From: Podospora pseudocomata
Lineage: Eukaryota > Ascomycota > Sordariomycetes > Sordariales > Podosporaceae
Direction: 5' to 3'
DNA: 64,000 bases
Assembly (NCBI RefSeq): GCF_035222375.1
Contig: NW_026946363.1
Coordinates: 5,704,001 to 5,768,000, forward strand
Position numbers and translations under genes: made by a program. Of the stretch, positions 34,430 to 45,858 are shown piece after piece (the first letter of the stretch is position 1; every line of letters starts with the position of its first letter). The notes under the pieces are model-generated. The model was given only the letters and a program-made list of their open reading frames with translations, searched no databases and was not told the DNA's origin.

Positions 34430-36987
34430 ATGGGCGACCGCCGGCGCCCGGGTGCCACGACTGGTGCCGGGTCCGCAGCCGGAGTTCACATTCAAATCCA
34501 GGAGCCCCCTGAACGGCGGCCCTTGCTCCCTCATCGCGCCACCTTCCCGCACCGGACCGACGAGCAGGTCTTCAGTTGCTTCAGCTATAACACAAGCACT
34601 CACAAGCATCTTCCCGTTTATAACAACATTCATCGAATCAGACGCGACATTATCTCAGTAGTGGAAGACTATCTCAGTCTCGATCAGCTCCGTGATGTGC
34701 GCATCAACATCAGCGTTATCCGGCCTTTGGTGGACAAGCTGTACGAACAGGACGATATCTCCATCGTCTACTGTTTATTGGTCAACAGAGCCCAGTTTCT
34801 GAACGAACAGAAACATCTCAGCAACAGACAAAATGTCAACTCAACACGCGCCATGCTGTGCGAGCTCATTGCCACCCGTATTCTCAGACGGTTCAATGAG
34901 GACAATGACGGGCCAGATAACCTGCTTGTTCTGGCGCACATCTTGATTGCTGGGTTTGAGCCATTCCAGAATGCCCCCGAAGAGATCAGGAGGGAGGTGC
35001 AGGCTAGTACAGCATGGCATAAGACACTTCCGGCTTTGGAAGTGGCTATCCTAAGTGAGGCCAGAATATTTCTTGCCAGTACTAGTTGCCAAAAAGTGTC
35101 AGTCTCTCCCATCTGTCAAGGTCAGAGAAACTGTGCTGACTGAAATCAGGGTTGATGCCATCTATGACGGCCGCGTGATTTACACGCCTTCGAGTTACAT
35201 GGACTTGATTGCAGACAGATACAAACAGCGGCCTATCTCCTTGTACAATCCCCGAGAAGCGCCATTATTGAACCAGTATCGTCTTTTGGTTCCACGGACC
35301 AGAAATTACCTCGAGATTATGCAGTTCTTTATTTTGTTGGCGTTATACGTCGTGTTTATGGCCGAGAGAGATCCCACACAGTTCAGCAAGCTCGAGATCT
35401 GTTTTACGGTGTACGCCATGGGGTGGGTTCTGGATCAGTTTGCCACCTTACTAGAGCACGGATGGTATGTCTAGACCGAGTCTATTGCTACTTTGTCAGT
35501 GTCCTGGCTGACAGTCTAATCCAGGCACGTATACGCCCAAAATCTTTGGTCGTTTCTCGACGTCGGTTTTGCCTTCATTTACTGGATCTACGTGTTCCTC
35601 CGCATATATGGCTGGAAGACTGGAAATGCTGAAGCTGATCAGCAAGCTCTTGACGTCCTTGCCATGGGGGCACCGGTCCTTGTGCCGCGGTTGGCGTTCA
35701 ACCTTCTCTCTGACAATATTGTATTCTTATGTCTACGGTCCATGATGTCTGACTTTGCGCTGGTGACTGCGTTGGCCATTTGGTGCTTTTTCGGGTTCTT
35801 ACTGTCGCTTATGTGGCTCGGAAACGACGCATACTCGCCTTTGTAAGTAACAACATACCTAGATCCTAACCTGCCGCTAGCTAACTATTCTCCAGTGTTA
35901 TCAGCAAGTGGATGATATACATCTGGTTTGGACTGGACGGATCAGGGATCCATCACTCGGTTTGTTGTCTTCGTCTTGGTTAGTTGTCATGGTACTAAAA
36001 ACAGACCAGATTGAGTTTCACAAGATATTGGGACCAGCTCTTATGGTAGCTTTCGCTTTCTTGGGCAACACCCTCTTCCTCACCATCCTCGTATCGATGC
36101 TCTCAACCACATTTGGCACCATCGTCACCAACGCCCCAGCCGAGATTCAGTTCCGCCGGGCCGTACTTACCCTTGAGGGTGTCAAAGGCGATGCCATTTT
36201 CGCCTATCAACCACCATTTAACCTCATCGCCATCTTCATCCTCGTACCCCTGAAATTCCTCGCCTCGCCGAGATGGTTCCACAAAATCCACGTCGCGAGT
36301 GTCCGTCTGCTCAACCTCCCCCTCCTCCTGTTCATCGCCGTCGCCGAGCGTAGAGCACTCTGGCCCGGTACCCCAGGAGGTCCACCTACCCAACTCACAT
36401 CTTTCGTCAAAGCCCAAAAGAAATCCGGGCTTCACTTCTGGGAAAGATGGAGAATCACCTCCCATAGCGATATCTCGACTGTGTTCGAAGTACCACCACC
36501 GGAGTCGGTCCTCGAACAAATAACCACCGATGACGACCTAACGCGGCACTTGATCCGGAGGCAGTTCGCCAGAGGAAACAGCCACATAGACTCAGTGGCA
36601 TCAGAAGCGAGGAAGCAAGCTGCCCAGACGGCGGCGGCAACGACGGCTGTGGCAACGGCTGCGGGAGGTGCGGCGCCGGGAGGCCCCAAACCTTTGAGCA
36701 GACGTGATAGCATCGCGCCGTTTCCTGGGTTGAGAGCAGAGCTCCAGGAGGTGCTTAGTGAGAGTGATGAAATGAGCAATATTACCGCGAGGTTGGAGGC
36801 GTTGGAGGAGAGCACGCAGAGAATAGAGGAGTTGTTGGAGAGGTTAGTTGGTGTGAAACAGGGGAAGAGTCCGAGGATAGAGCAAGAGGATGATGGTGTT
36901 TCAGAAGCGGGATCGCCGTCTGGGTCGAGGAAAGAGTCGGTTGCGGTTTCGTCAGAGCATGATCCTGGCGAGAGTCCATGGATATAA
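34430..36987 (+). CDS. YVC1: Vacuolar TRP-type cation channel Yvc1
   Basis: Five exons, join(34430..35097,35150..35464,35525..35842,35896..35959,36010..36987), encode 780 aa. A long helical cytosolic N terminus (1-290) is followed by six membrane segments (first around NYLEIMQFFILLALYVVF, last around ILGPALMVAFAFLGNTLFL) and a pore loop containing WFGLDGSG before the last helix. The C terminus has a predicted coiled coil (LEALEESTQRIEELLERL) and an acidic/Ser tail. Yvc1/TRPY1 releases Ca2+ from the vacuole in response to osmotic or mechanical stimuli. Intron 4 is just 50 bp and lies between the pore and S6; the in-frame acceptor is CCAG at 36006-36009, while an ACAG five bases earlier would shift the frame. 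Length matches other Pezizomycotina Yvc1 proteins and exceeds yeast (675 aa). Confidence 0.9.
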
Positions 36988-38273
36988 AAGTACTACCCAT
37001 TGCGTGTTGAAAGACTTATGGAAGCATGGCGTTGGAGCTATGGGAATATGCTTATGTATTGGGTAGTAGTTTAGAGACTTGGTGGCAGCGTTGTCTTTAG
37101 GGTTAGTTTATCATATCAAGATGAGTGAATAACTTGTCCGATTCATCTGATCCTCTGCCATTTACACTTCCATTTTGTCTAAGCAGGAGGAGCAAACAGG
37201 CAACAACTGCATCCCAAGACTATTGCCTGTGTCACAACGCGCTTCTGGCACTTCTCAGTTGCCGACTGACATACTCCTCTCTATTACACTCATGACATCT
37301 GGCCAAGCAGCCCACAACTCATAACTATATCACTTGTCCTCTTTACAGCAGTGTACAGCTACCACCCTCGCCACACATTGACAAAACACTGAGAAAGAAA
37401 ATGTGCCAAACAGGCCACTATAAAGACTTCCACTGCCACCACCGCTGGGCAGTCGTCACGGTCTCTTGCCACCCAGGCTACGGCTTCGACAACTGCCCCT
37501 ATCTGTTCAATAGATAGGCAAAGCCATTCCGCAGATAGTAGTGGCGCAGGAGCATCTACATCCCACCTGGTAGGTTTTCCCTACAACGAGGAACAGTTAG
37601 GAAGTATGAGGTAGTTTGCTGACGATGTCGTGGGTGAAATTAGCGACCTTAGGGGACAATACGATAGAAATTACACGAGAATGCTGGTGAAGAATCGGCA
37701 TGGATTTCGCTGGGGGTTGGGGCCGAGTAGGCAGGACCGGGGGAGGGATTTTACTTGTGTTATTCGTGAGATATATTGGCATCATCTAAGAGGGACAGCG
37801 GAAGGCAAAGATGATATCGGTTGATATTTTGTACATTTTCTCTTCTTCATACAGACTCATGACATATAATAGGTAGAGCCCATCCTTGGTGCGGCCTTCT
37901 ACATGTTCAAGGCACGTAGTTCAACTTTGGGAAACCAACGACGCTATCACCGATGGCATGTCTCCTGTTTTTGCTTGCATTTTGTGAAATCTTGTTGACC
38001 TGGTGCTGCTCATGTGAGAAGTATGATCAAGAAACTCATATTTGTCTCATGCTCATCACGTGCCCCACCCGCTGAAAAGTCCTTGTCAAAATTCCCGCTT
38101 GGTGCTCACTCTTTTCACACACATCAACCACTTACCAAATCCGGCCCAAAAGCGAAGCTATCCACAACTAGCTTCTTCTCTTTCTTTCTCAGCCAAGCAC
38201 GGAAACACCAGACCGCCCCCCACAGCAATAATCCCGTACCTATCAACACACATTTTACACACACACCATCAAA
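36988..38273. other. Intergenic region with a possible small gene
   Basis: About 1.3 kb between YVC1 and MTQ2. It holds the small Cys/His-rich frame at 37401-37517 described separately. The last 250 bp are C/A-rich and look like the MTQ2 promoter and leader. Confidence 0.4.
37401..37517 (+). CDS. Possible small Cys/His-rich protein
   Basis: A 38-codon frame starts in a good fungal context (AAAGAAAATG). The product begins MCQ, has a CHHRW block (12-16), then SCHPGYGF and NCP, giving four cysteines and five histidines in 38 residues. Many Pezizomycotina genomes encode small proteins that start MC and carry a C-x-H/RW...PC...G-GF--CP pattern, and this frame resembles them. Function is unknown. 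It could be the first exon of a longer gene, but I found no convincing donor site and downstream exon. It may also be fortuitous. Confidence 0.35.
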   Translation: MCQTGHYKDFHCHHRWAVVTVSCHPGYGFDNCPYLFNR

Positions 38274-39032
38274 ATGCTCCCCACCCCCTCCACCTCCCAC
38301 GTCCCCTACACCCTTGTCTACGAACCAGCAGAAGACTCCTTCCTCCTCCTTGACACCCTCTCCTCCCCCACCTCCCTCACCTTCCACACCTCCCACTTTC
38401 CCCCCTCATCCCCCACCCCTCTGGTCCTCGAAATCGGTCCCGGCTCCGGCGTGGTCCTGGCCTTCCTCACCGCCCACGCCAACCACATCTTCTCCCGCCC
38501 CGACATCCTAACCCTCGGCATCGACATCAACTCCTTCGCCTGCGCCTCCACCGCCAAAACCGTCTCCCTCGCCTCCCAAGACCACCCCACAACATCAGGG
38601 GAATTTCTCTCCGCCGTCCAAGGCGATCTCACTTCTTGCTTGAGAGGGAGACAAGTCGACGTCCTGGTCTTCAACCCCCCTTATGTTCCCACTGAAGATT
38701 TACCAGCCCTGCCTGAGAGGCTGAGGGAAAAGAAGGAGGGCAAAGTGACGTTTGAGGAGGAGTCTAAACTCTTGGAGCTGTCTTATGCAGGTGGGAAGGA
38801 CGGGATGGAGACGACGGATAGGGTTATCGACAGTTTGGGGGATGTCCTCAGCGAGCGGGGGGTCGCCTACTTGCTGTTGTGTGCGGGGAATAAGCCCGAG
38901 GTGGTGAAGCAAAGGATTAGGGAGATGGACAATGCTGGGGAGGGGAGACGGTGGAAGGCGGAGACAGTAGGAACGAGTGGACGGCAGGCGGGGTGGGAGA
39001 AGTTGCAGATTGTGAGGATATGGAGGGAGTGA
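38274..39032 (+). CDS. MTQ2: eRF1 glutamine methyltransferase catalytic subunit Mtq2
   Basis: A single exon encodes 252 aa. It opens with YEPAEDSFLLLDTL (16-29), the Mtq2/HEMK2 N-terminal signature. The SAM-binding motif EIGPGSG lies at 53-59, and the catalytic NPPY motif, which holds the substrate glutamine, at 134-137. The C terminus GWEKLQIVRIWR is typical. With the zinc-binding partner Trm112, Mtq2 methylates the Gln of the GGQ motif of release factor eRF1. Length is normal (yeast 221, human 214) with a slightly longer middle loop. No intron is needed. Confidence 0.93.
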   Translation: MLPTPSTSHVPYTLVYEPAEDSFLLLDTLSSPTSLTFHTSHFPPSSPTPLVLEIGPGSGVVLAFLTAHANHIFSRPDILTLGIDINSFACASTAKTVSLASQDHPTTSGEFLSAVQGDLTSCLRGRQVDVLVFNPPYVPTEDLPALPERLREKKEGKVTFEEESKLLELSYAGGKDGMETTDRVIDSLGDVLSERGVAYLLLCAGNKPEVVKQRIREMDNAGEGRRWKAETVGTSGRQAGWEKLQIVRIWRE

Positions 39033-39645
39033 GATGTTGAGGTTTGTGAAATCAGGAAATGGATGGGTTGCTCTTGAAAGCGTAATGCTGTGGATAAGAG
39101 TCGTAAAAAATACGGGAGGTTGAATTCTTGACATATCGTCATATTCCATGATCAATATATGGCATATATGTGTTTGATCGTATGGCAAATATATATGAGT
39201 CCGAATATCGAGGTGTCATTGTTAACGGGTCCGTCCTACCCTCGGTGAGTAAGAACACTATGAATACAGGCCGTTTTGTCTCCTCCCCCATATATCAGAA
39301 AATCAAGAACGTACCCCTTGGCAGTCTTTTTGCAGTATCAAATCATCCATCCAGTAACGCCAAATTCAGAATTCCCTGCCGCTTTTCAGGTCTCCGCTAT
39401 GTTTTGTTGATGGTCAAAACGCAAAGAGTGCTGACGCACATATGTTGTGTGATCTCTCGTGTCTCCTCGTCCTCCTCCGGTTGATTTGTGCGCGCCTAGT
39501 CGAGCTGCTTCTGTTTGTCGCCATCGAATCGCCCATACGTTGCCGATGAAAAGTGCAGGTAGAGACACCTTGGGCGCATCGTTTGGCAGCACCCCAACCA
39601 GCGGCCAGGTCCGTAGTCCAACCTGATGTCCCCAAGTTTCCCAGC
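39033..39645. other. Convergent intergenic region
   Basis: About 610 bp between the MTQ2 and SmD1 stop codons; probably two 3' untranslated regions. Nothing else recognised. Confidence 0.45.
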
Positions 39646-40285
39646 TTAACCCCTTCCTCTGCCACGGCCACCGCGACCGCCTCTTCCTCCACGCATACCA
39701 CGGCCACCGCGACCGCCGCCTCTGGCACCACCACGATCCACCTCCTTGCGGGCCTTGTTCTTGGGCTTGGAAGAGTCGTCGATCAAGAGCGAGTCGAGGG
39801 GAAGCGAATCGGGGAGGATGTAATCTTTCGAGCTTGATGTTAGTAATTCGTCCTTTGAATTTTGTATTGGACCGCCAACTACTCACAACGAATGGTGCTT
39901 CCGCGCTACAGAACCGGAACAGTCAGTGGCTTGTTCTTTGACGGCGTTTTGATTTCAAGAGCAATACGTACAACGTTAAGAGTCTCCAGCTGAATCATTT
40001 CTTGCCCGCGAGGCGTCATCTTGACATTTCGGAGCGCCGTGTTCATTTGTGGGGAGACGGAGGCGATAGTTCCAGAGATGATGGTGCCACTATATACCTT
40101 TCCTATTAGCCTTCCGCTGACAGTATTCCTTGTAAGAGATTATTTGTCGTACCCCTTCAGTTCAATCGTCACCGACTCGTTCTGGCATTTCATAAGAAAT
40201 CTGACGGCGAGAGTAATCGTTAGCTTTGGGCATTGCGCAAGGCTACTGCTGGCTGGAGGGCCTATGCGTACCTGACGAGCTTCAT
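39646..40285 (-). CDS. SMD1: Core spliceosomal protein SmD1
   Basis: Five exons, join(39646..39824,39887..39905,39972..40089,40153..40200,40272..40285) on the minus strand, encode 125 aa. The first exon codes only MKLV plus two bases (14 nt) and the fourth is 19 nt. The Sm fold is clear: Sm1 with [17 protein letters not shown], the [12 protein letters not shown] loop, and Sm2 with [19 protein letters not shown]. The tail is Arg/Gly-rich, as in SmD1, where RG repeats are arginine-methylated. SmD1 is part of the heptameric ring on U1, U2, U4 and U5 snRNAs. A spliceosome gene with four introns in under 650 bp, including two microexons, depends on accurate splicing itself. All junctions are in frame. 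Confidence 0.93.
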
Positions 40286-40781
40286 CTTGGCGGTCTCTGA
40301 GTATTGTCGAAGTATTAAGATAGAGGGCTCGTGGGAAGCTTGAGGGCTGATTTTCGCCGTTGTTTATCGTCTTTGTTGGATCGCAATCGTTGGTCTTGCT
40401 GGAGATGGTGAACAGTGGAGCTCTCAAGGTTGATGGCAGCGCGACGCGAAATTTGGAGCACGGGGCCGTGCACGTGCCCCCATTCCGGGTTAGGGTTGTT
40501 TGCAGTGTTGTCAACTGCTTTACCAACACTGCTCTATTAAGGAGTATTATCTCCTGCCGTTCCACATCATATGCTTTTGAATTCTCCTCCAGTATGCATT
40601 GATGTATAGCCAAAATAGGTCCTGAAGCTATCATGGGTAATGTTGTAAGCGCAGATCTAGACTAAGATGAGAGACCACCCCCAGACCAAACTTCGACTAT
40701 GTACAACTACTTCTCGCTATGCGCCTTGATTGGTGTTTCTCTAAGCTGGTTTAGCTTATGGTACATTGGCGGCTCGCACAT
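40286..40781. other. SmD1 promoter region
   Basis: About 500 bp between the SmD1 start and the PKR1 stop codon, both on the minus strand. It carries a CACGTG box (40471-40476) and a telobox-like motif (40487-40497), about 190-210 bp upstream of SmD1. Confidence 0.5.
40471..40497. promoter_or_regulatory. CACGTG E-box and telobox-like motif upstream of SmD1
   Basis: A palindromic CACGTG is followed ten bases later by GGGTTAGGGTT. Both motifs have known fungal binders (bHLH factors such as Cbf1; Tbf1-type telobox proteins). Their close spacing at a plausible promoter distance suggests use, but this is inference. Confidence 0.4.
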
Positions 40782-41297
40782 TTATTTCTCCTTCTCGTTC
40801 TCATTCTCAGAGACCTTCTCCCATTCATCCTCAGTGCTGACGCCGCTTTTAAGTCCCTGGCTAGATCCTGGCTCCTCGGCTGGTACCCTCAGCTTCAACT
40901 CGCCCTGGTTTTCTGCTGGCTCGACAACGGTGCTGACCGCCGCTGCTTCCGGTGTTGGCTTCTTCCCTTTGCCTAAGCTCGCCGTTGACTTCGATGCTTC
41001 CACCTCGGTCTCGCTGTCGTCGGAGGATGTTGGGATCTGAGCCGCCTTGGCCTTTCGCGCCTTCTCTTCCTCCTGTATTTGATGAATGATCAACTCGCCC
41101 GCGAACCAATTGATAGACATCCACAGGCCGGCACAGATACCCGAGAGGATAATAAAGTGAATACTGTATGTGGCAAGCAACATGGAGGCCAACACCACCT
41201 GCAGGGCGGCAAAGGTGACATTCGTGGCTACAAGGAGCGTTGGCGTCGGTCCTGGGGTGAAGATGGACTCCCAAAGGTTCTGGAAAAACGAGGCCAT
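40782..41297 (-). CDS. PKR1: V-ATPase assembly factor Pkr1
   Basis: A single exon encodes 171 aa. The N-terminal part FFQNLWESIFTPGPTPTLLVATNVTFAALQ is the Pkr1 signature; two hydrophobic segments follow (about 20-38 and 46-66, LLATYSIHFIILSGICAGLWMSI). The C-terminal 90 residues are charged and Ser/Glu-rich. Pkr1 is an ER membrane protein that, with Vma12, Vma21 and Vma22, assembles the Vo sector of the vacuolar H+-ATPase. The tail is longer than in yeast (122 aa), as usual in filamentous fungi. Confidence 0.9.
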   Translation of the reverse strand: MASFFQNLWESIFTPGPTPTLLVATNVTFAALQVVLASMLLATYSIHFIILSGICAGLWMSINWFAGELIIHQIQEEEKARKAKAAQIPTSSDDSETEVEASKSTASLGKGKKPTPEAAAVSTVVEPAENQGELKLRVPAEEPGSSQGLKSGVSTEDEWEKVSENENEKEK

Positions 41298-43068
41298 GAT
41301 TATGGGTTCGGATTTGTCGACTGGAGTTGAAAAGGTATGATGTTGAGGTCTTGATGTTTTGCGCAGGGACCGGCTGGCGTGGTGGTCTACAGGCGGGGTT
41401 TCGATGTCGTCGCAAATACTGGCAATTGTTACGGAAGACTGAGTACAGGATTGTCAGCAATCAAGCAGTGGGTAAAGTGACATTTAATAATGAGACGGCC
41501 TGCCGAAGCCCAGCCCCGAAAGAGTGTCCAAAACCTGGCAGTAGCAGCCTGGCAATCGTCGCATGCCACGGTGGCAGGAACGGGCAAAAGAGGCCACATA
41601 CATACAGTGATCTCGAAGAGATGAACAGCTGATCTGTCACTTCGAGTCCCAAGACAGCGCGTCGAGTCGCGGGGTGATGCAGGATGTGGTCGTGGTTGGG
41701 CAGAGATGACGAACCGCGACAACGCCGTTCAAGGGACAGAAAACTGAAAGCCGTAGTCCACAGCCGTGCCAAGCGTCCACACTCACTGGAGCAACGGTTT
41801 CCCACAAGCACCGAGAAAGAGCGGGGACAAACAGGAACAACACAACCCAAGAAGCAAAAAAAGGGCATCAAAGACCAGGAGGACCGAGCAATTAATACTG
41901 GGCGCAGATGTCCATAAACTGAAAACGCTTCGGGCGCCGTTGTTGAGCGCTGTGCTGCTCTACAGCGGCAATAAACCAATGTGACGGCGGGATTGCGCAT
42001 GCAAGGAGGGGTCCTCTGGCGTCAGCGATGGCTTCCATCTATGGACTTCCACCTTCCGCATCGGCATCAACCGGCGAGGGCTGCATCTGAAAATAGCCTT
42101 CTCCCGTCGAACAATTCCTCTCTGGCTTGGGTCACACTCTGAATCCAACATCGGGAACGCGAGAGCTGATCAGGCAGAACAAACCACTGACCTCAGCACG
42201 AGGGGCATGTGGACATGGTGGGGTTGAGTTCAAGTGACAAGCCGAGCCAAGACGGACCGGACCAACGCCAGAGAACATGTGCCGACCAGGATGTGTAAGA
42301 GCGCCAAGACGTGTATTCGTGGTGTATGGGTGGGTGTATGCTGTGCACAGTACAGCCTAGAGAGCCCCGAGGTGAAGAGGGCCACAGAGACTGAAAGTGT
42401 CCGCCGTAGGGTTCAGTGTACACATTTGGTCTTCTGCAGGAATGTCACAAATTCCATTATCAGCTGTCCAGTCACACATTCCAAGCCATTCGAGATCGAG
42501 AACAGCTCAAGTCGAAATCTGGGGTTGGAAGCGCTATTCCCAATTTGGCCTTGTTTGCCGTCTGGACCAGCTTGGCTTGGCCGCTGCTCCGCTCGTGCCC
42601 GTTGCCCTGTGCGCTCGGGGGCGGGTGGATCTCTCCACACAGGGGAACGGTACGCATTCACCTGCCCACGACACGACAACACTGTATTGATACGTTCGCG
42701 TCGAGAACGGGCACTTTGGCACGCCTCCTGCCATCGTTTGAATCATCCGTCCATCATCGTTGTCCCTCCTGAGTTGTTACTTTAAGTAATAGGCGCCATC
42801 AGCAGCATCAAAACTTGTATTAGTGCACCGGGCTATTCAAGCTTCCCGAAACTCAATTACAAACGGCGCATAGAAAGCCAGGCCCCAGCCAGTCCCATCG
42901 ACAACGCGAGCCACCGATACACTCGTCGAGAAATATTTGTGTTTCCGTTCAGTCAACTTCACAACTTCGGGCTGTTGGCGGGGCATCTCCAAACGAGAGG
43001 ATACCAGCAGGGGTATCCTGCCGGGCGATGAGAGTTGCTCGCTTGGCCTGAAGGAGGCTCCGTCAGCC
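41298..43068. other. Intergenic region
   Basis: About 1.8 kb between the divergent PKR1 and F-box genes. The longest frame (minus, 41461-42000) has unnatural Cys/Leu/Ser-rich composition and no domain. The stretch contains both promoters and nothing else I can support. Confidence 0.4.
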
Positions 43069-45818
43069 ATGGACACCCCAATCGAAGCACCCAGCGGAAC
43101 ACCTCAAGGAAATTCTACTCAAGTTGTTACCAACTATATTAGAGAGAAGGACCAAGAGCGCAATGTTACCCCCAGACAGGATAGACCCCTCACCTTGCTC
43201 GAACTTCCAGTCGATATTTTGCAGCTGATCGTTAAGGAGGTATCTTTGTTCCTATCAAGCCTTCATGCGAGTGCCGTACTGACATGGTGCCCTCCAGATC
43301 ACTCATACAAACGATCTGACAGCACTTGCCTTGACGAACTCGGCTCTACACGGGCTTGCTACACCTCTGATATACTCACGGTTCGACATTGTTTGGCCAG
43401 ATGGACACATCACGGCAACAGAATCCAAGAGCGTGGACGCCTTGACCTACGGACTCAAGACGTTGTGTCTCGGAAGCGCTTTTGCTCGCACCATGCGCAG
43501 AGAATTTCCACGAAATGTGCGTCAACTTGCTAAGTTCAAGGGTAACGAGTATGCACAATACATCAAGAAGTTCTCGCTGGGCAACGGGCCGGCCGACTGG
43601 GTTTCTGAGTACATGATCAGTAAAGAGAGTGGAACAATGCTTGGGACCATGGTGGCACTCGCGATCGCCAAAATGAAAAACCTCGAGACGTTCATATGGG
43701 ACATGCCCACCGGTGTGCTGTCCGACATCTTCATGGCGCTGGCATCCTTGGCTGAGCAGCCCGACAGAGACTGTAAGCTCAGCAGGGTCTGGGTCCGCTG
43801 GCATGACAACTCGGAGCAGTCCGGCAACTCTGCTTCTCAGAACGGAAATCCAGTGGCAGCTACAACTGCACTTGTTCCCCAAGGGAGCCATGTCACAACT
43901 GTGGGAATAATGCTTCCAGAGAACGCCGCCCACCCTTCACCTCGGCCTCCAGTCTCTTACGCGAATTACCACTGTGAATACCCAACTTTTAGCGTCTTGC
44001 CTCCACTCACGAGCTTGACCGTGCTGGACATTGACGAAGTGGCCTACCTGGACGAGATGGCCATACTTATAGAGCGCTCCAAGGATACGCTTCAAGAACT
44101 CCGCGTGGGTATCTCAGTAAATGCGGTACACAAGGACTTTGCTCAGGCTTGGGATGGGCCTGGCTTACGACAAGTGGACCACAAAGCCCAGTTTCCAGGA
44201 GGCAGCACAATTGGCGAGAGGCGTCTAGGGGGCGTTATCGGTGTCCTGGTTGGGAAGATCTACGACATCAGGCAACACCGCTCTTTAAGAGGCAAGATGA
44301 AGCTCGTAGCCGTTGCTGGTTCTGCCACAGAGAACAGCGCTTCGCCAACCACACCAGTCTCGACAGCCTCCTCACAGTCACCATTAACTGGGAACTCCTC
44401 ACCCAATAGCGCTTCCGGGCCATCGCAGACTCAGCAGTTCGAAGACGATACTGCTGCGGACAAAGGACAGCCAAATGCCTCTGACAAGAAGAAAGATGGG
44501 TTGAAAGGTGGCAGGGGTAGTAAGCCGATAGCTGTCCCTAAGAAGGTTCTGGACGGCAAACTCAAACTACAGACCCTTGAGCTCGAGCGAGTGACACTAT
44601 CACTGCATGTCTGCAGGCAGGCGTTAGATTGGACGGTGTTGACAAATCTGACGCTCCTCGACTGTGCCCAGCACGAGAACCTATGGAAGATGCTACGCAA
44701 GAATTTTCAGCCGACATCTCTCAACAACGGAATCAGCCTCTCTCCCAACGGGTCCAGGATTGCAGCATCAAACGCACCCTTGCAGTACCATCTCGCCCTC
44801 AAGTCTATTCATACAGACGCTACTACCTTGGCTCTGGTCAACTTCATCAGAGAGACCCTTGCGCCTAACACCCTTGAAGTCTTGTTCTTGCAAGATCGCA
44901 GACGAAGTTCCAGCCCCCCAATTCCGCTGGCTGAAGTCTTCAAAGGTTGTCTGAGAAGACATCCACAAAGCCTGCGGAAACTCCTGCTGGATAGCTCTGC
45001 CAACCCCCCTGCCAACCCCAATGCTGCTAATAACGACAACACCAGGTGGAGGAGTTGGGCTCTAAGTACGGAGGTTGTACAGTACCTCACCAGCGGACGC
45101 ATGGTCAATCTGAGGGAGTTGGCCGTGTCGTTGGAATACAAGGACTGGGTAAGCAAATACTTTGTCTTTCCCTTAAAAGGGACCAAGCTAACAGACTATA
45201 TAGCACACCTTCCTACAACGCCTCTTCAACCTTCAGCAGCTGCGTTCTCTTAACATTGCTCACGTGGCAGACTACCCAGGGGGGAAACTCGAACCGCGAG
45301 AGCTCGCCCATCAGATTGCAGACATTATTACCCTGAGACTCGAAATTCGGCTTTGCTACGTTGGTATCGGTAGTAAATGCTTTGAAATGCTTGAATCCCG
45401 CGACACAGGTTCATCAAGCGCAGCAGACTCCAGTGGTGGAACAACCACGCCGGATGTTTCGGCTCCTCCAGCAACAGCGAATCCCTTCACTGGGCAGATG
45501 AACGGCATATTTTCCAATAATGGCTTCAACAACATCAACGCCGGTGCAACGTCAGCCAATGGGGTTGATTTGGGGGATGCGGAGGATACATCGGAAGACG
45601 AGAATGACCACCAGTCGGACAACTCGGATGAGCACTCTGAGAATGACGAAGACGAAGGGGAGCTCGAGGAAGAAGATGAAGACGACGACAACACTCCTAC
45701 CACGGCGACTAGCGATCCCGAGGAGACACAAAGTGAGGATGACGGGGATGAGGATGATGACCAGACCACAGGGACTGGGATAGGAGGCACCACGGCTGGG
45801 ACGAACAGCAATAACGCC

Positions 45819-45858
<40 letters not shown>

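Noticed and set aside
39386-39886. 166-codon minus-strand frame rich in Trp and Arg
   Set aside because: It is an alternative frame through the SmD1 Arg/Gly tail and its 3' flank.
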